Assembly: GCA_037892935.1 (NCBI GenBank)
Contig: JAYXKI010000013.1
Location: 806,001-870,000, forward strand
DNA: 64,000 nucleotides
Direction of reading: 5' to 3'
DNA from: Phlebopus portentosus
Lineage: Eukaryota > Basidiomycota > Agaricomycetes > Boletales > Boletinellaceae
Positions 37,611 through 48,726 of this stretch are shown here, piece by piece. Numbering within the stretch: position 1 is the stretch's first letter; each line of letters opens with the position of its first letter. The position numbers were made by a program, and so were the translations under genes. The notes beneath the pieces are model-generated. The model was not told where the DNA came from. It made no database searches and saw only the letters and a program-made list of their open reading frames with translations.

Positions 37611-38287
37611 TCAGTGCCGTTCGTCGACAGACGGCGGTGTGCTGCTCAGGCTAGGTCCTGTATTCCGGGTATTCATCCTAGGGGATCGCAACATAGGAGA
37701 TGTGCAGTCGGAGCGAGACGGCGATATGCTGCACATGCCAGTTCCTGCGAGGCCAGGTATTCTTCTTGGGGAACCGCAACATGATGCGATGTGCCGTCCA
37801 ACTTACCGGAAGCCGTCTAACGGGAACCATCCTTCTTTGTCTTCTTCGAGCTTCCCAATGTACTACTCTGCGTAGGAAGTGAATACCAGACGGGATCCTC
37901 GACGACTTCAAAAGGAGGCCGACTCGGAGACGAGATCGTCCCAGTGTCGGCATCCCCATCAAAACAAGGCTTGATTGACTCTGTCCCGCTGTCTGTCTCG
38001 GGCGTCTGAGGTAAGGGAAGGGATGGAACAGGTAAGCGTCGATCGAATGATCTCATATTTAATGGACTCACCACAATTCCGCCTGTGTCCTTGTACCCAA
38101 AGATGCGACTTTGTCTTTGTTTTTGCGCAGTGGGATAGGCATCGGGACAAGCTTAGTGGGCATTCTTGCTTCTCTCTTCATAATACTGGCCGCTGCATTA
38201 CTACAGCATTAGCAAGTATCTAGGACAAACGGGTTTTGAAACAATTAGCCTTGAACAGATATGAGCTCATGATTGAGAAGTCTCTAC
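37611..38287 (-). repeat. Exon-module unit 4 and terminal exon, right arm
   Basis: Counterpart of the fourth left unit. Exon a4 retains the frame SIMKREARMPTKLV..., with an altered acceptor region (CTAGATACTTGCTAATGCTG). The b4 segment ends near 37820, and the terminal c-like exon carries the TGA stop. Confidence 0.75.
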
Positions 38288-41200
38288 CTTCATATCGATA
38301 GTAGCCACTTCGTTGGGCGAGACGGCGATGCGCCATCCAGGCTAGGTTCCGTGGTTCTGTATTCCAGGTGTTCATCCCAGGAGCGAGAAATGACAATAGC
38401 AGAAGACTGGGGTGTTATGTCGAGTGGGTGAAAGAATAGAAAGGAAGCAGGAAAAGGGAATATTTTGAATCAGAATACGGCAACCACGACGATCTACCCT
38501 CAACGTCCCCTTCGTCGTGGCGTCTACAATGTAGCTTGATAAAAGAGAGATAGAAAATGACGGTTTGTGATAGTATGAAGAACGATCTTGTGATTTTGCA
38601 GAATAAAGCAAAGACCGCAACTTAGGGCGATGTGCAGTCGGGGAGACCAAGACGTTTAGCGTCTCCCTTGAGTACCAAATCAGATACTTTTGCAATATGT
38701 ATAATAAATCTGAAAAACTAACCGGAAGCCTTTCAATGGGAACCAGGCTTTTCGCCCCCTTCTTCGACCTCCCCGAGGTACTACTCCTCGTAGGAAGAGA
38801 ATGTGAGACGAGGTCCCCGACGACTTCGGAAGACTCGGAGACGAGATCGTGCCAGCGTCTTCGTCTCCATCCAAGGAGGAAGGCTCGTCTGATCCTACCG
38901 CTCTGTCTGTCCTGGGCGTCTGAGGTAAGAGTTGGGATAGAAAGGGTAAATATCGGCCAAATGAAATTAATTTAATGGACTCACCATAATCCTGCGAGTG
39001 TGCATCGTTGGTCGGTGTTGTGACCAAGGGTACGAGTTTGCCATTGTCATTACGGATTAGGATAGACGCGAGGACGGGAATCCTTGCTTCTCTCTTCGTG
39101 ATACTGGCGGCTGCATTGGCAAGTGTCTAGGACAAAGGAGCACTGAAACGATTAGCTTTGAACATTACGAGCTCATGACTGAGAAGTCTCTACCTTCACA
39201 TCGATAGTAACGCTTTGTTGGTCGAGAAGAGATGTTCCGCCCAGGCCACGTCCTGTAACGCCGGATACTCGTCCAGGGGAGGGTGTGACACAGAGCGGTA
39301 TGCGATTGGGGTAGCAATCTCCCCTAGGTACCGAGTCAGACAGCATTGAAATATACAAAACTCAGAGAACTAACTGGAAGCTTTACGACGGGGCCAACCT
39401 TCTTTCCCTTCTTCTTCATCCTCCCCCGATAGGAGGAGAACGCGAAAAGGGATCCTCGACGACTTCTGAAGGTGGAAGACTCGGAGATGAGATCGTCCTA
39501 ACGTCGACAGTCCCATCAAAATGACAAGGCTTGATTCACTCTGTCCTGTGTCTCTCGGGTGTCTGAGGCAAGGGATGAGATGGGAGAGGTAAGTGTCGAT
39601 CAAATGGTCATTGATTTAATGGACTCACCATAGTCCTGCGTATGTCCTCGTCCTCTGGCGGTGTTGTGACCAGAGATGCGAGTTTGTCTTCGTTATTTGG
39701 AGCGGTACAGGCGTAAGGACAAGCTTGACAGACATTCCTGCTTCTCTCCGTGTCACGGGCACTTGCATTGGCAAGCATCTAGAACAAAAACGAGCACCGA
39801 AACAATTAGCCTTAAACACACGAACTCATTATTAAGAACTCTCTACCTTCATATCGATAGTAGCCGATTCATCGGGCGAGACGGCGATATTCTGCTCAGG
39901 CTAGGTTCTGTAATCTGGGTGTTCGTCCCAGGGGCGAGTTGTGACAATAGTAGAAGACTGAGATGTTGTATCGAGTGGCTTAAAGAATAGAAAGAAACAG
40001 AAAAGAGAACAGTCTGAATAAGAATACGGGCATCTACAATATAGCTTGATAAAGAGAGATAGAAGTGACGGTGTGTGATTGAATGAAGAATTATTTTGCA
40101 ATTTTGCGAAGTAAAGGTGAGAGCGCAACATGGGGCGAGACGGCGATGTGCCGCCCAGGCCAGGTCCTGTAATGCCGGGTATTTGTCCTGGGAGACCGCA
40201 ACATGGTTCAATGTGCGATCGGGGAGAGCAGGAAGTCTAGCGTCTCCCTTGAGTACCAAGTTAGACATCATTGCGATGTGTGTGATAAATTCAAATAACT
40301 TACCAGAAGCCTTCCGGAGGGAACCAGGCTTCTTCCCCTTCTTCTTCGACTTCCCCGATGTGATATTCGTCGTAGGAAGAGAATGCAAGTCGGGATCCTC
40401 TACAGATTCAGAAGGAGGCAGGCTCGGAGACGAAATCGTACCAGCGTCTCCATCCAAGGGAAAAGACTCGTTTGATCCCGCCCTTTTACCTGCCTCGGGT
40501 GTCTAAGGTATGGATGAAGTAAGTGTCGGCCGAATGATCATTTATTTAATAGACTTACCGTAGTTCCGCGTATATCGAGCGGCGTCGTGACCAGAGGTGC
40601 GAATTTGTCATGGTCATTTGGAATAGGCACAGAGGCAAGCTCTGCGGGCATCCCCGATTCTCTCTTCGTGGTACGGACCACTGCATCGGCAAGCATCTAG
40701 AACAAATAAGCATTGAAATATTTAGCCCCTTGCAATACGAGCTCATTATTAAGAAGTCTCTACCTTCATATCGATAGTAGCCGCTTCATTTCCGGTAACG
40801 GACTCGAATGGACCAGTAAGATGAGAGTCAACGGAATCGGGACGGGGGGTATCCTTGCATTCTCCGTTTGCCTTGGTTTCGTCGATGGCGGATTCCGGAT
40901 CCTTATGAACAAATTTGGTAAGTTGTGCTTCCAAGCTGTCTGTTGAGTGCTTACAACAACGAGCGGCTCGGAAAGCACGCCGACCGAACCAGTGACAGAT
41001 GATGAGCCGGTGGGTGTATGGCACGGTCCGTGTTGTCGGGCAGCGACGTAGGAAGCGCGCAACAACTGTGAACGGCCAACGTAAGGAAGGGAATCCATCG
41101 ACGTCGAGGACCTTACTTACCTTGAGCGATGCAGCCGCAAGTACTGCAAGAGCCGACATGAAGACAATCGTGTCACGCACCTCTTCAAAGAGACCAGGTG

Positions 41201-41810
41201 AGACTGATGTACGACCAAGGACGAGGGCGGCCACAATACACAACGGGACCGGCCATTGTACCGAAGACCGACGTGCCTCCACAGCATCATCCTTGAGGAC
41301 ACGCTCCGACTGAGCTGGCACTGAGCGCGATGCACCGGAGACAAAGAAGCCAATGAGAATGCTGATGAGAACGAGGGAGAGACCAGCCATGAGGACGAGG
41401 TTGATACCAGATGGCATCAGTGGCAGAAAACGGTTGGCAAGTATATTCTTGAACATGGAGGTGCCGGGGGTGGGGGCGTCATAATAGGGCACGTCTTCGT
41501 CCGAATCGAACCACGGAGACCAGGGAGCGATAGGGCGGGGAGGCGGATCCGAGAACTTACGCTGAACGAAGAAGTGGTACCAAATCGTGTCCGTGTTGGG
41601 GTAGTACTCAGCCACGGGTCCGTCAAGGCCGAATATCTTTGCCAAGAAAGAACCAGATAGAATGGGGCAGGCAGGTAAATAGATGACTGGATATCGCATG
41701 AGATGACGGTAATCCATGAGGCAGCCGACGATGAAGGCAGCTTCGACCGGGAGCAAAGACAGCGCATAGTGCTTTATAGCAACAGAGAAAGCAACGAGTG
41801 CCCAATCCAT
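37611..41810 (-). CDS. Unrecognised membrane protein with tandem exon modules, right-arm copy
   Basis: Exon 1 is 41121-41810 (MDWALVAFSVAIKHYAL..., 230 codons, about four hydrophobic segments), exon 2 40955-41065, exon 3 40764-40901, module exon a1 40559-40696 and b1 40304-40502. All have proper donors and acceptors. The proposed terminal exon reads MNTRNTGPSLSSTPPSVDERH and stops at 37611-37613. The start is the ATG 122 bp after a TATAAAA; an upstream in-frame stretch lacks an ATG. The repeat-encoded part is hydrophilic (Ser/Pro/Thr, then Lys-rich), so it would form a cytosolic or lumenal tail. The middle modules are not clean: exon a2 has a 2 bp deletion near 39739-39745 and exon b2 an in-frame TGA at 39536-39538. 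Full-length expression would need those modules skipped. I recognise no family. Confidence 0.5.
38288..39193 (-). repeat. Exon-module unit 3, right arm (empty MITE site)
   Basis: About 906 bp; exons a3 and b3 as in the left arm. The middle of b3 runs in another frame (SPSLPKSSGTSSH...) and then returns, so two compensating indels separate it from the left copy. The intron after b3 starts GTTAGTTTTTCAG, the pre-insertion state of the left-arm MITE site. Confidence 0.8.
39194..39846 (-). repeat. Exon-module unit 2, right arm
   Basis: About 653 bp. Exon a2 is frameshifted by loss of two bases in GAGAGAGAAG, and b2 has TCA changed to TGA at codon 9. The c segment is fuller than in the left arm (SPGRVSGVTGRGLGGTS... 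to VTIDVK) and shows the likely native c frame. Confidence 0.8.
39847..40763 (-). repeat. Exon-module unit 1, right arm
   Basis: About 917 bp. Exons a1 and b1 are intact with good splice sites (TTCTAG acceptor and TTTTCCC run, both altered in the left arm). It includes the extra degenerate c-like piece near 40150-40185. Confidence 0.85.
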
Positions 41811-42846
41811 CGTTGCAGGCAGGTATTGAAGCAATAACTGGGTGCGACGCAGAGGAGAGTCGCTAGATCGAAGTCGAGATGAAGGTTCAGGTTCAAGTGA
41901 CGATGAGGATGCGGGGAGGAATCCGGGAGGGTTTTATACTGCTTCGGGGGTGGCACAGAGTCGACTAGCAGAGGAGTGGCATCCAATCGGATCAAGCAAG
42001 CAAAGTCATCACCAAGCTTGTCGACTTCAGCTGGAATCTTAATGATAGCTTTCCGGTGCCACTCGAGAGAGCCTAAGCCATTCTGCGCCTGCTTCGCGAG
42101 TATTCACAGATGCTTTAATTGAGTTCTATTGATTGAAGATGATTCAGTGTGATGTCGAACCAGAAGGAAAAGTGAACATGCTGGACGAGAGGCTGAAGGA
42201 GCAGTGAGCGCCTCCAAGGCTAAGATCACCATTTTGCCACCGTCGATTTCTATTGGTAGCCACTTTATGCTACGAGTGGCATCGAATCGGCGCTTTCCTT
42301 GCTCTTCCTCCGGTCGATCGCAAGCGGGTTGCATACGCAAAATGACGTTTGTTATGACGCACGGGACGTCCAATGGTTCTCAGGACGAATGGAATCAGTA
42401 AAAAAATATACATACAGTAATAATGCTAGTGTCTATGGTGCAAGTACAGCTCATGCACCCCGGACAAGCTCGAACCGTTTCAGTTAATGCTAGAGTCTAT
42501 GGTGCAAGTACAGCTCGCGCACGATCCGTTTCAGAAACGTCAAAAGAAGATTTCAGGTTATTATCAACCTCAGTACGTACCCAACCTGAGAGTATTATGG
42601 TTTGGCGATTATATGGCCTGTGCACCAACAATCAATGTAGCAAGAACGATGGCCTTTCCATCGTCAGGTACGATATCCAAACCGTTCAGACCGTGCGCAA
42701 GTACCAGGGCCATATTCAGTTGTCTGTAAGACAATTCTCGATAACCCCATATAAAGCACACCATTCCTACTTATATAGTATGGCGGTACGAAGGGAATAA
42801 GTACTGTACTGGCGATAAGCTCAACGGGAGCGCCCTCGCATACAAG
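41811..42846. other. Right-arm spacer with promoter; local 64 bp tandem duplication
   Basis: Contains the TATAAAA (41932-41938) of the membrane gene. A direct repeat of period 64 begins TAATGCTAG at 42421 and 42485 and shares the string TCTATGGTGCAAGTACAGCTC; the left arm has one copy. Open frames are disrupted relative to the left arm; no gene is called. Confidence 0.6.
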
Positions 42847-43050
42847 TGGGTACATTAAGTCTTCGGCCCCCCTGCTTTAGGAAGGAGGATTTGCATGCTT
42901 TATATGGTACCATAAGCGTCGGGTAGCACCTCACCAACTTGCTCATATCGGCAAAGATGAGGGATCACCTCGTTTCGCAGTCGTTTGTTTCCCGAGAAGG
43001 CATGCAAATCACCTTCCATAAATAGGGGGGCCGAAGACTTAATGTACCCA
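42847..43050. mobile_element. MITE with ~50 bp terminal inverted repeats, right arm only
   Basis: A 204 bp element whose ends are TGGGTACATTAAGTCTTCGG and its exact complement. The inverted repeats continue imperfectly through GCCCCCCT, GGAAGG and GATTTGCATGC. No coding sequence. The left arm lacks it at the mirror position (CGCTTATAAGTTATATAAG, about 14003-14021 read in reverse). A target duplication is not obvious (flanks CATACAAG and CCTGTATATAAG). It is a different family from the left-arm MITE. Confidence 0.88.
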
Positions 43051-43735
43051 CCTGTATATAAGAACATGTCCATGTCACGTGGTCCGTGCCACTCCCTCCA
43101 GAGACCTCGACTACCCCACTACCTAGAAAGAGAACTATGGCAAGTAGTATCTCTGTTTCTTCTCTATGGCTATGGTGCTTTGGTGAAAGGCTTGATTCTG
43201 GTGCAATCCTTGAGCCGTTGGAATCTCGCGCTCCCAGATCTTGTCCGTTAACCTCAGATGTTCTCTGAAGGTCACCGAGCTATCGCGTGAGGCCGGACGA
43301 GCAGCAATTTAGCTCCTCTTGTATTTGCTAGCTTATCTTGAAGCGCAAAGGATGGCTGGCAGAGTATTTCTCCTACATAGCCTGGGTCATACCGTGCCTA
43401 ACCTCTTTTGGCAGCGGGTTGGTTGGATGTGGGCCGATGAAGCCGAGCCTCGATAATAAAAGTTCGAAGTGGCCTCATTATTTCTCGTAGAGAATCAAGG
43501 CTTGTGCGATTTCTCAGTATGTGCACTGAAACTTGATCTGCGTGTTTGAGCTTCTTCGCGTACGAGGGGACTGCACGGATGAAGACCAGATGCGGAAGAG
43601 AAAAGAACACGCCTGGCTATCTGTGCCAGCTTAACCCAAACTTACCATATTTCAGTTGCATTTAATTCGATTGGCTTTCTGATGAAACTATCCCTACATG
43701 TGCCGGCTTAAGGCTTCACGAGATACGACGTTCTG
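43051..43735. other. Right-arm spacer; diverging homology to the left arm
   Basis: Homologous to about 13320-14000 of the left arm, with identity falling from about 90% to about 75% towards the DnaJ-like gene. No gene is supported. Confidence 0.5.
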
Positions 43736-44672
43736 TTGTTACTAGTCTTATGGTTCTTGCCACACCTTGTGATCCGCCAAATACTCTCCTGGTACTACAA
43801 ATATTTATTTCCCCGAGATGAGGCCCCGCCAAAGCGGGGATGTCTGCGATGGCAAAATCATTATTACTTTTCCGCCAAAATAGTCGTCTCTGTTTTTCCA
43901 TGCTGCAGCCTTATCTGCAGAGCGCAAAGTGCTCCTACCAACTTGTACCAAATTCTTGGAGTATACCCCAAGGCAGATAATCACACAATAACTAAAGCCT
44001 ATCGTGCAATGGCAAAGCGACACCATCCAGACCACGCAGGACCCGCAGGCGACGCCGCCTTTATGGAAATACGAGTGGCCTACGAGACTTTGATCAAACT
44101 TCTGAAGGACCCCGCGAAAGTCTTTGCTTATGAAAGGTCAGTGAATAGAATTTCCTCTTCTTTCGTTTGAGATCCGGAGTAGCTGATACAATGTAAATAG
44201 ATTTGGTCCATTCGCATTAGACTGGTTTGGATGTTCTACCCAAATGGATTATTTGGAGAGAGGGACCGTCAGCTGATCTTATTTTACTTCGCCTTTGGCA
44301 TCATTTTAACATGCATTTGGCTCGTGATACGACGATCCCTCGTTATTTTTGTCGGTATAATTTTTCCAACCACTGATACGCTTGCTCACTACCCTACTCA
44401 GTGGCACTACATAACACTACTGTCGGCGTGCGTTTGCGAACTGTGCCTTACAGTTTAGCTCTCATTATTCCAGCCTGCTAGGAATGTTGATCCCAGGCCC
44501 CCTTGTTTTTGAACACACCCTTTTCATACGCTATTTTTTAATCTACCTGAGCACGGCTCTCCTAGGCGTAGTTCCTGCGCTCATTCCAGAAGAGGCGAAG
44601 ATGAGCCCTGAGGAGGTCGAGAGGCTCGTGGTTCAAGAATGTCAGTCAAATTTCACCTTCAGATATGAATGA
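43736..44672 (+). pseudogene. DnaJ-like (J-domain) membrane protein, right-arm copy, frameshifted
   Basis: First exon (to 44136): hydrophobic N-terminus, then a J domain with an intact His-Pro-Asp (AKRHHPDHAGP) and YQILGVYPKADNHTI. A normal GTCAGT...ATAG intron leads to FGPFALDWFGCSTQMDYLERG, the family's post-J motif. Right after it the frame stops at TGA (44272-44274), while the expected membrane segment (LILFYFAFGIILTCIW) continues one frame over. A second shift follows CELCL: TAG in frame, with IPGPLVFEHTLFIRYF in another frame. No in-frame ATG exists between an upstream TAA (43709-43711) and the J domain. It is likely a pseudogene despite the good catalytic motif, unless sequencing indels are responsible. 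Confidence 0.7.
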
Positions 44673-45351
44673 AAGTGTACTGATTTATGATTATGATAGT
44701 TCGCATTGTCAATCTTAAACTAGATAATATGAACGACTGGCGTGGCTCTTTCAATGGCGCTACTCGAGTGCCTCTTCCTCTTCAGACCGCGTTCGACATC
44801 TGAGCGAGGCAGAGACGGAAGGATCAATTTACTCCGTCCCACGGTACAATCCACGGCCCAAAACACCAGAGATGCGCACGGACGAGGAGGAAGGAATACT
44901 CGTTGAGGAATACCTCTTCTCTTAGGCTGCTGAGAGTTGAAACTGTTTGTTGGAGGGGCGAGAGCGGGGGCAAGGAGTTGAGCTCACTTCTACCCGGTAC
45001 TTGATTCGCACTTGTCTCCGCCTTCACCTTCTTTCTTGGCCTCTGCACGTGAAAGTATGTTCGAAGATCGGAAGAGTTCTGACGACTTTCTGGGCTTTAG
45101 AAAAACGGAGTACTTCCTACCCTTCATGAGTGATGAATCCAACAACCTGCTAGCGAATTCATTCATTTTCCTTCTCCGCATTCTTTAGACTGTTGACAGT
45201 TGGATTTTGCCGCCTGAGTGGAGTTACTAGTCACATCTTATATTGAGGATTCGTTTTGTATCATTGGATTACGGAAAATATCTGTATCAATTCCACATGT
45301 ATGTCTAGCGTACAAATTTTGTCCATGTAACTATAGTTTGTGTAACATCGT
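44673..45351. other. Spacer between DnaJ-like pseudogene and carrier (right arm)
   Basis: Diverged counterpart of 11681-12429. It holds the 3' flanks of two converging genes and no further gene. Confidence 0.5.
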
Positions 45352-46808
45352 CTAACGTAAACCCATCCTCGGACTCTTCTTGTGCTGGATGTAGTAAAGA
45401 TACAGAGCGATGATGATCAGTTCAATTCTGCGAATATGGAAAGTCAGAACGAAAGTCTCATCGTCATCTCCGACTAGAAGTATTCTGTTCATGATGACGG
45501 TTCGAACGGAGGGAAGATGAAAGGGAAGTGATCGAGTGAACGAACGAACCTTTGCTTGACCATCATAGCCGACCCTTGGCTTACGAAGCCCTTGAAGAGC
45601 TGTGCTTCGAGACCTTGGTATAGTCCCGGAAGACCATCCTGCTGATATGCAGAGTGCCAGATGGAGAACATCGACATCGACGTCGATTTTCGGGTGTGTA
45701 AACCGGTTTCTTTTGAATTTGAACTTGAGGTGGATTTTGATGAAGCCTGTAACCGCGTTTTGGCGAGGAGGAGCGGGTAGAGGAACGTTACGGCTGTTTC
45801 TCACGATAGTCAGCCAGGAAACATGGCCGAGCGAAAGATGAAACTCGATCTTTGCGTCGACGAGATAGAAGGTAATACAGGTGGTAGTAATAAGTTATAT
45901 TTAACCCACCTATGACGTTGGAAATCGCCGCTCCAACGAAAGCATGGCGAGGCGAAGGCTGCTCGCGGTCCTTCCCTCGGAGAAATGCTTTACGATATGC
46001 TTGGTATAGGAAGAGCGTCAAGGATGGGTTGAGGCAGAGGAAAGTCGTGGTTTCAAATCCTATGCGATAAGACTAATGAGTATACTGAAGAACTCTTTTC
46101 CGTGTCTTGAAAACGACTGACCTCGCCAGAACCCTCGTAAACCGCCTTCAGCATATATGCGCTTGACTACGCTGGCTATGGATCTAGACTGGCGTCCGTC
46201 TCCGTCCTTTCCTTTTTCGAGGTCACCGCCACTTGATTCCGAGTCCAACTGCTGCTGTTGCTCACTTTGCAAGCGAACAGTGACGAGGCTGAGAGGAGTA
46301 GAGACGGCACGACTTGCTATGCCAGCTAGAAAGCCTATAACGATCTCTTCTAGGGCTACTATAGCTGCTGATTCTGATCGCTTTGTGCTTTTGTTTGAAG
46401 AAAGACGGTCTCGCTTGAATATTCGGTTTCGAAGGAAAGAATAGGCGTAGAAGTAAAAGAAGCTATCATGACGGAATCGTTCTTTTGGAGTTGAGTTGAT
46501 ATTCGAAGCTGAATTGAACAAACCTTGAGATGAGAGTGGCTACTGTGTCTGTTTGCAGACCATCATATAGACCCGCAAAGCCTCTTTTCTTAATTATTTT
46601 CCGCAAAGTGGCATATATACCTGAAACAGATGCCATTTACTACTGTAAGATTCCGATATGCAACAAGTGACGTACCTTGTCTTTCACAAGAATGAGAAGT
46701 CTGGAGGCGTGTGCAAACTAGATCGAGCGGGTATGCGGATGCATTTGCAGCGGCACCTCCGAGTGCGCCAGAGAAGGCTTGGACGAGCGGTGGCAGAGTA
46801 CTTGTCAT
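45352..46808 (-). CDS. Mitochondrial-carrier-family protein, peroxisomal adenine-nucleotide type (Ant1/PMP47-like)
   Basis: Membrane antiporter; this subfamily imports ATP into peroxisomes for fatty-acid activation. Exons 46676-46808, 46524-46620, 46122-46462, 45910-46059, 45550-45793 and 45352-45427 sum to exactly 347 codons. Three carrier repeats are visible: SGALGGAAANASAYPLDLVCTRLQ; then EIVIGFLAGIASRAVSTPLSLVTVRLQ with RGFWRGFETT; and ISNVIAVTFLYPLLLAKTRLQ with DGLPGLYQGLEAQLFKGF. The SSFFYFYAYSFLR segment after repeat 1 and the MMVKQR end are typical of PMP47/Ant1. The substrate is inferred from family resemblance. It is divergently arranged with the PKA gene, 354 bp apart. Its last two exons have a dead duplicate in the left arm. 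Confidence 0.9.
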
Positions 46809-47162
46809 GGCTGCATGCGTAAGAGAAAGCAAACACGTGTGCAGAGAGTTACCTGAAAAGGGAAGATCGACGATCTGATGGGAAGGGAAGGACGGACTGG
46901 AGTACAAAGCCTACTCGATTCAAACACGAAATATAAACAACAACAACAACAGCAGCTCTCCTCGTCGTCGTCGTCGACTTCTTTTTTCCTTCATCATCTG
47001 CATCCACTACCTACTCACAGTGCTGGCTCGAGGGCCGTTAAGAGCGATCACGACTTTTGGAATTTCATCAGCCTGTTCATCTTATATCTGCACTGCTCTC
47101 TTCGTGGCTTGGCTTGAACCACATCAAGTTTGGCCAGAGCTTAACAACAACAACCATCGACC
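46809..47162. promoter_or_regulatory. Shared divergent promoter of carrier and PKA genes
   Basis: 354 bp between two start codons pointing away from each other. It contains AAC/CAG and GTC trinucleotide runs (about 46937-46978) and CT-rich blocks, presumably 5' UTR. No TATA box is clear. Confidence 0.6.
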
Positions 47163-48726
47163 ATGTCAGACTCACAACCAGTCGTTCACTCCGCCCTTCC
47201 TACACGTCGTTCTCAGCCCATCCACCCACCTCCCCGACTCTCCATCACTCACCGCGGCGGAGGCATACCATCTTCTCCGGTGACATCGGGTGAATCTTCG
47301 TCCGGCGTCACCCGCCTCTCATCCTCTCTCAGCCAGCCTCGCAGCCGTTACGGGTCCATATCCACACTCGCGACGTCCTCCAACGCCCCAACCCTCGACA
47401 CCAGCAGCGCAGAGTGGTATGAGGACGACAAGATGATGCACCATGTTCGTGTTCATCAGCAGCAGGATGAGAATGATGTTGTCGGCATGGGCATGAGCGT
47501 CGGCATGGATATGATGAGCGTTGAGAATGACACGGCTGAGGAGGTCAGGCTCCCTGTGAGCATTCGTCCCAAGGGGAGGTATAGTCTTAATGACTTTTCG
47601 TTGATGCGGACCGTTGGCACCGGGAGCTTTGGACGCGTCCATCTTGGTTCGTATCATCACCTTTATTCTACCAATTCCTCCCTATTGATTCTTTTCCTCC
47701 CAAACTCTATAGTACGAAGTAAACACAACCTTCGATTTTACGCGATCAAAGTCCTCAACAAGGATAAAGTCGTGAGAACGAAGCAGGTCCAACATACGAA
47801 CAACGAGCGCGCCTTGCTCGAAGTGACCATGCACCCATTCATTGTCAACTTATGGGGTACTTTCCAGGACTCACGAAATCTGTATATGGTGATGGATTTC
47901 GTTCCGGGAGGGGAACTGTTCACGCTCTTGCGTAGGTCAAACGTGCGTCTATCAATCACCAGGTCATCACCATTTGATACTCACGTCATAGCTCCCTCCT
48001 AATTAATGACTTTTCGCGTATTCATTCTATATGAGACAGCGCTTCCCAGACCCCGTAGCAAAATTCTACGCCGCAGAAGTCGCGCTAGCGCTCAATCACC
48101 TCCACACAATGAACATCATCTATCGAGACCTCAAACCAGAAAACGTACTCCTCAACCACGACGGGCACATCAAAATCGCCGACTTTGGATTCGCCAAGCT
48201 CTGCCCGAACATGACGTGGACGCTCTGTGGGACGCCGGACTACCTCGCTCCGGAGATCGTGCAGCAGCAGAGGTATAATAAAAGTGTCGATTGGTACGCG
48301 TTGGGAGTTTTGATATTCGAGATGCTGAGCGGCCTACCGCCGTATCACCAGCCTGTACCGAACCCGGTGTTGTTGTATGAGCGTATAGCGGCTGGCCCGG
48401 GACATATTCACTGGCCGGCGTTCCACCCAGACGCGAAGGACCTCATTGTGAAACTCATGGAACCCGATCCATCCAGACGGTATGGGAATTTACAACACGG
48501 AGCGGGGGACGTATTCGCCCACGCGTGGTTCAGGGAAGTCGATTGGGCGAAGTTGAAAGCGAGGGAGATTGGTGCGCCGTATATCCCGAGGATTGAGGGC
48601 GATGGCGATGCGAGTGCGTTTGAGCATTATCCGGAGGGAGATGAGGTTGCGACGTATGGGAGGGAGGGTGAGGATCCCTGGGGCAAGTTGTTCCCGGATT
48701 TTGAGTATATGCCGCTCGTGTCATAG
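47163..48726 (+). CDS. cAMP-dependent protein kinase catalytic subunit (PKA, AGC kinase)
   Basis: Ser/Thr kinase effector of cAMP signalling, held inactive by a regulatory subunit. Exons 47163-47646, 47713-47942 and 48040-48726 give 466 residues. The N-terminal 135 residues are Ser/Pro-rich and variable, as usual in fungal PKA. The kinase domain follows: [10 protein letters not shown] (ATP loop), FYAIKVLNK (catalytic Lys), [18 protein letters not shown], then [15 protein letters not shown] with the activation-loop Thr, and [14 protein letters not shown]. The AGC tail ends in [11 protein letters not shown] with the FxxF pocket motif. The glycine loop is interrupted by the first intron right after HLG/V, and the [14 protein letters not shown] junction matches fungal PKA. 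Nothing unusual in the catalytic residues. Confidence 0.97.

Larger units (their letters stand above)
37450..45800 (-). repeat. Right arm of the inverted segmental duplication
   Basis: Mirror image of 11255-19650 (see that entry). Here the outer edge lies inside an intact carrier gene whose upstream exons and neighbour continue normally, so this arm is probably the source copy and the left arm the derived one. Right-arm-only differences include a MITE at 42847-43050 and a 64 bp local tandem duplication at about 42421-42533. Confidence 0.93.

Noticed and set aside
40749..41834. Single 361-codon reading of the right membrane gene
   Set aside because: It reads through two introns with good GTAAG donors. 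The left and right arms differ there by a non-multiple of three (intron 2), which fits introns and not exon.
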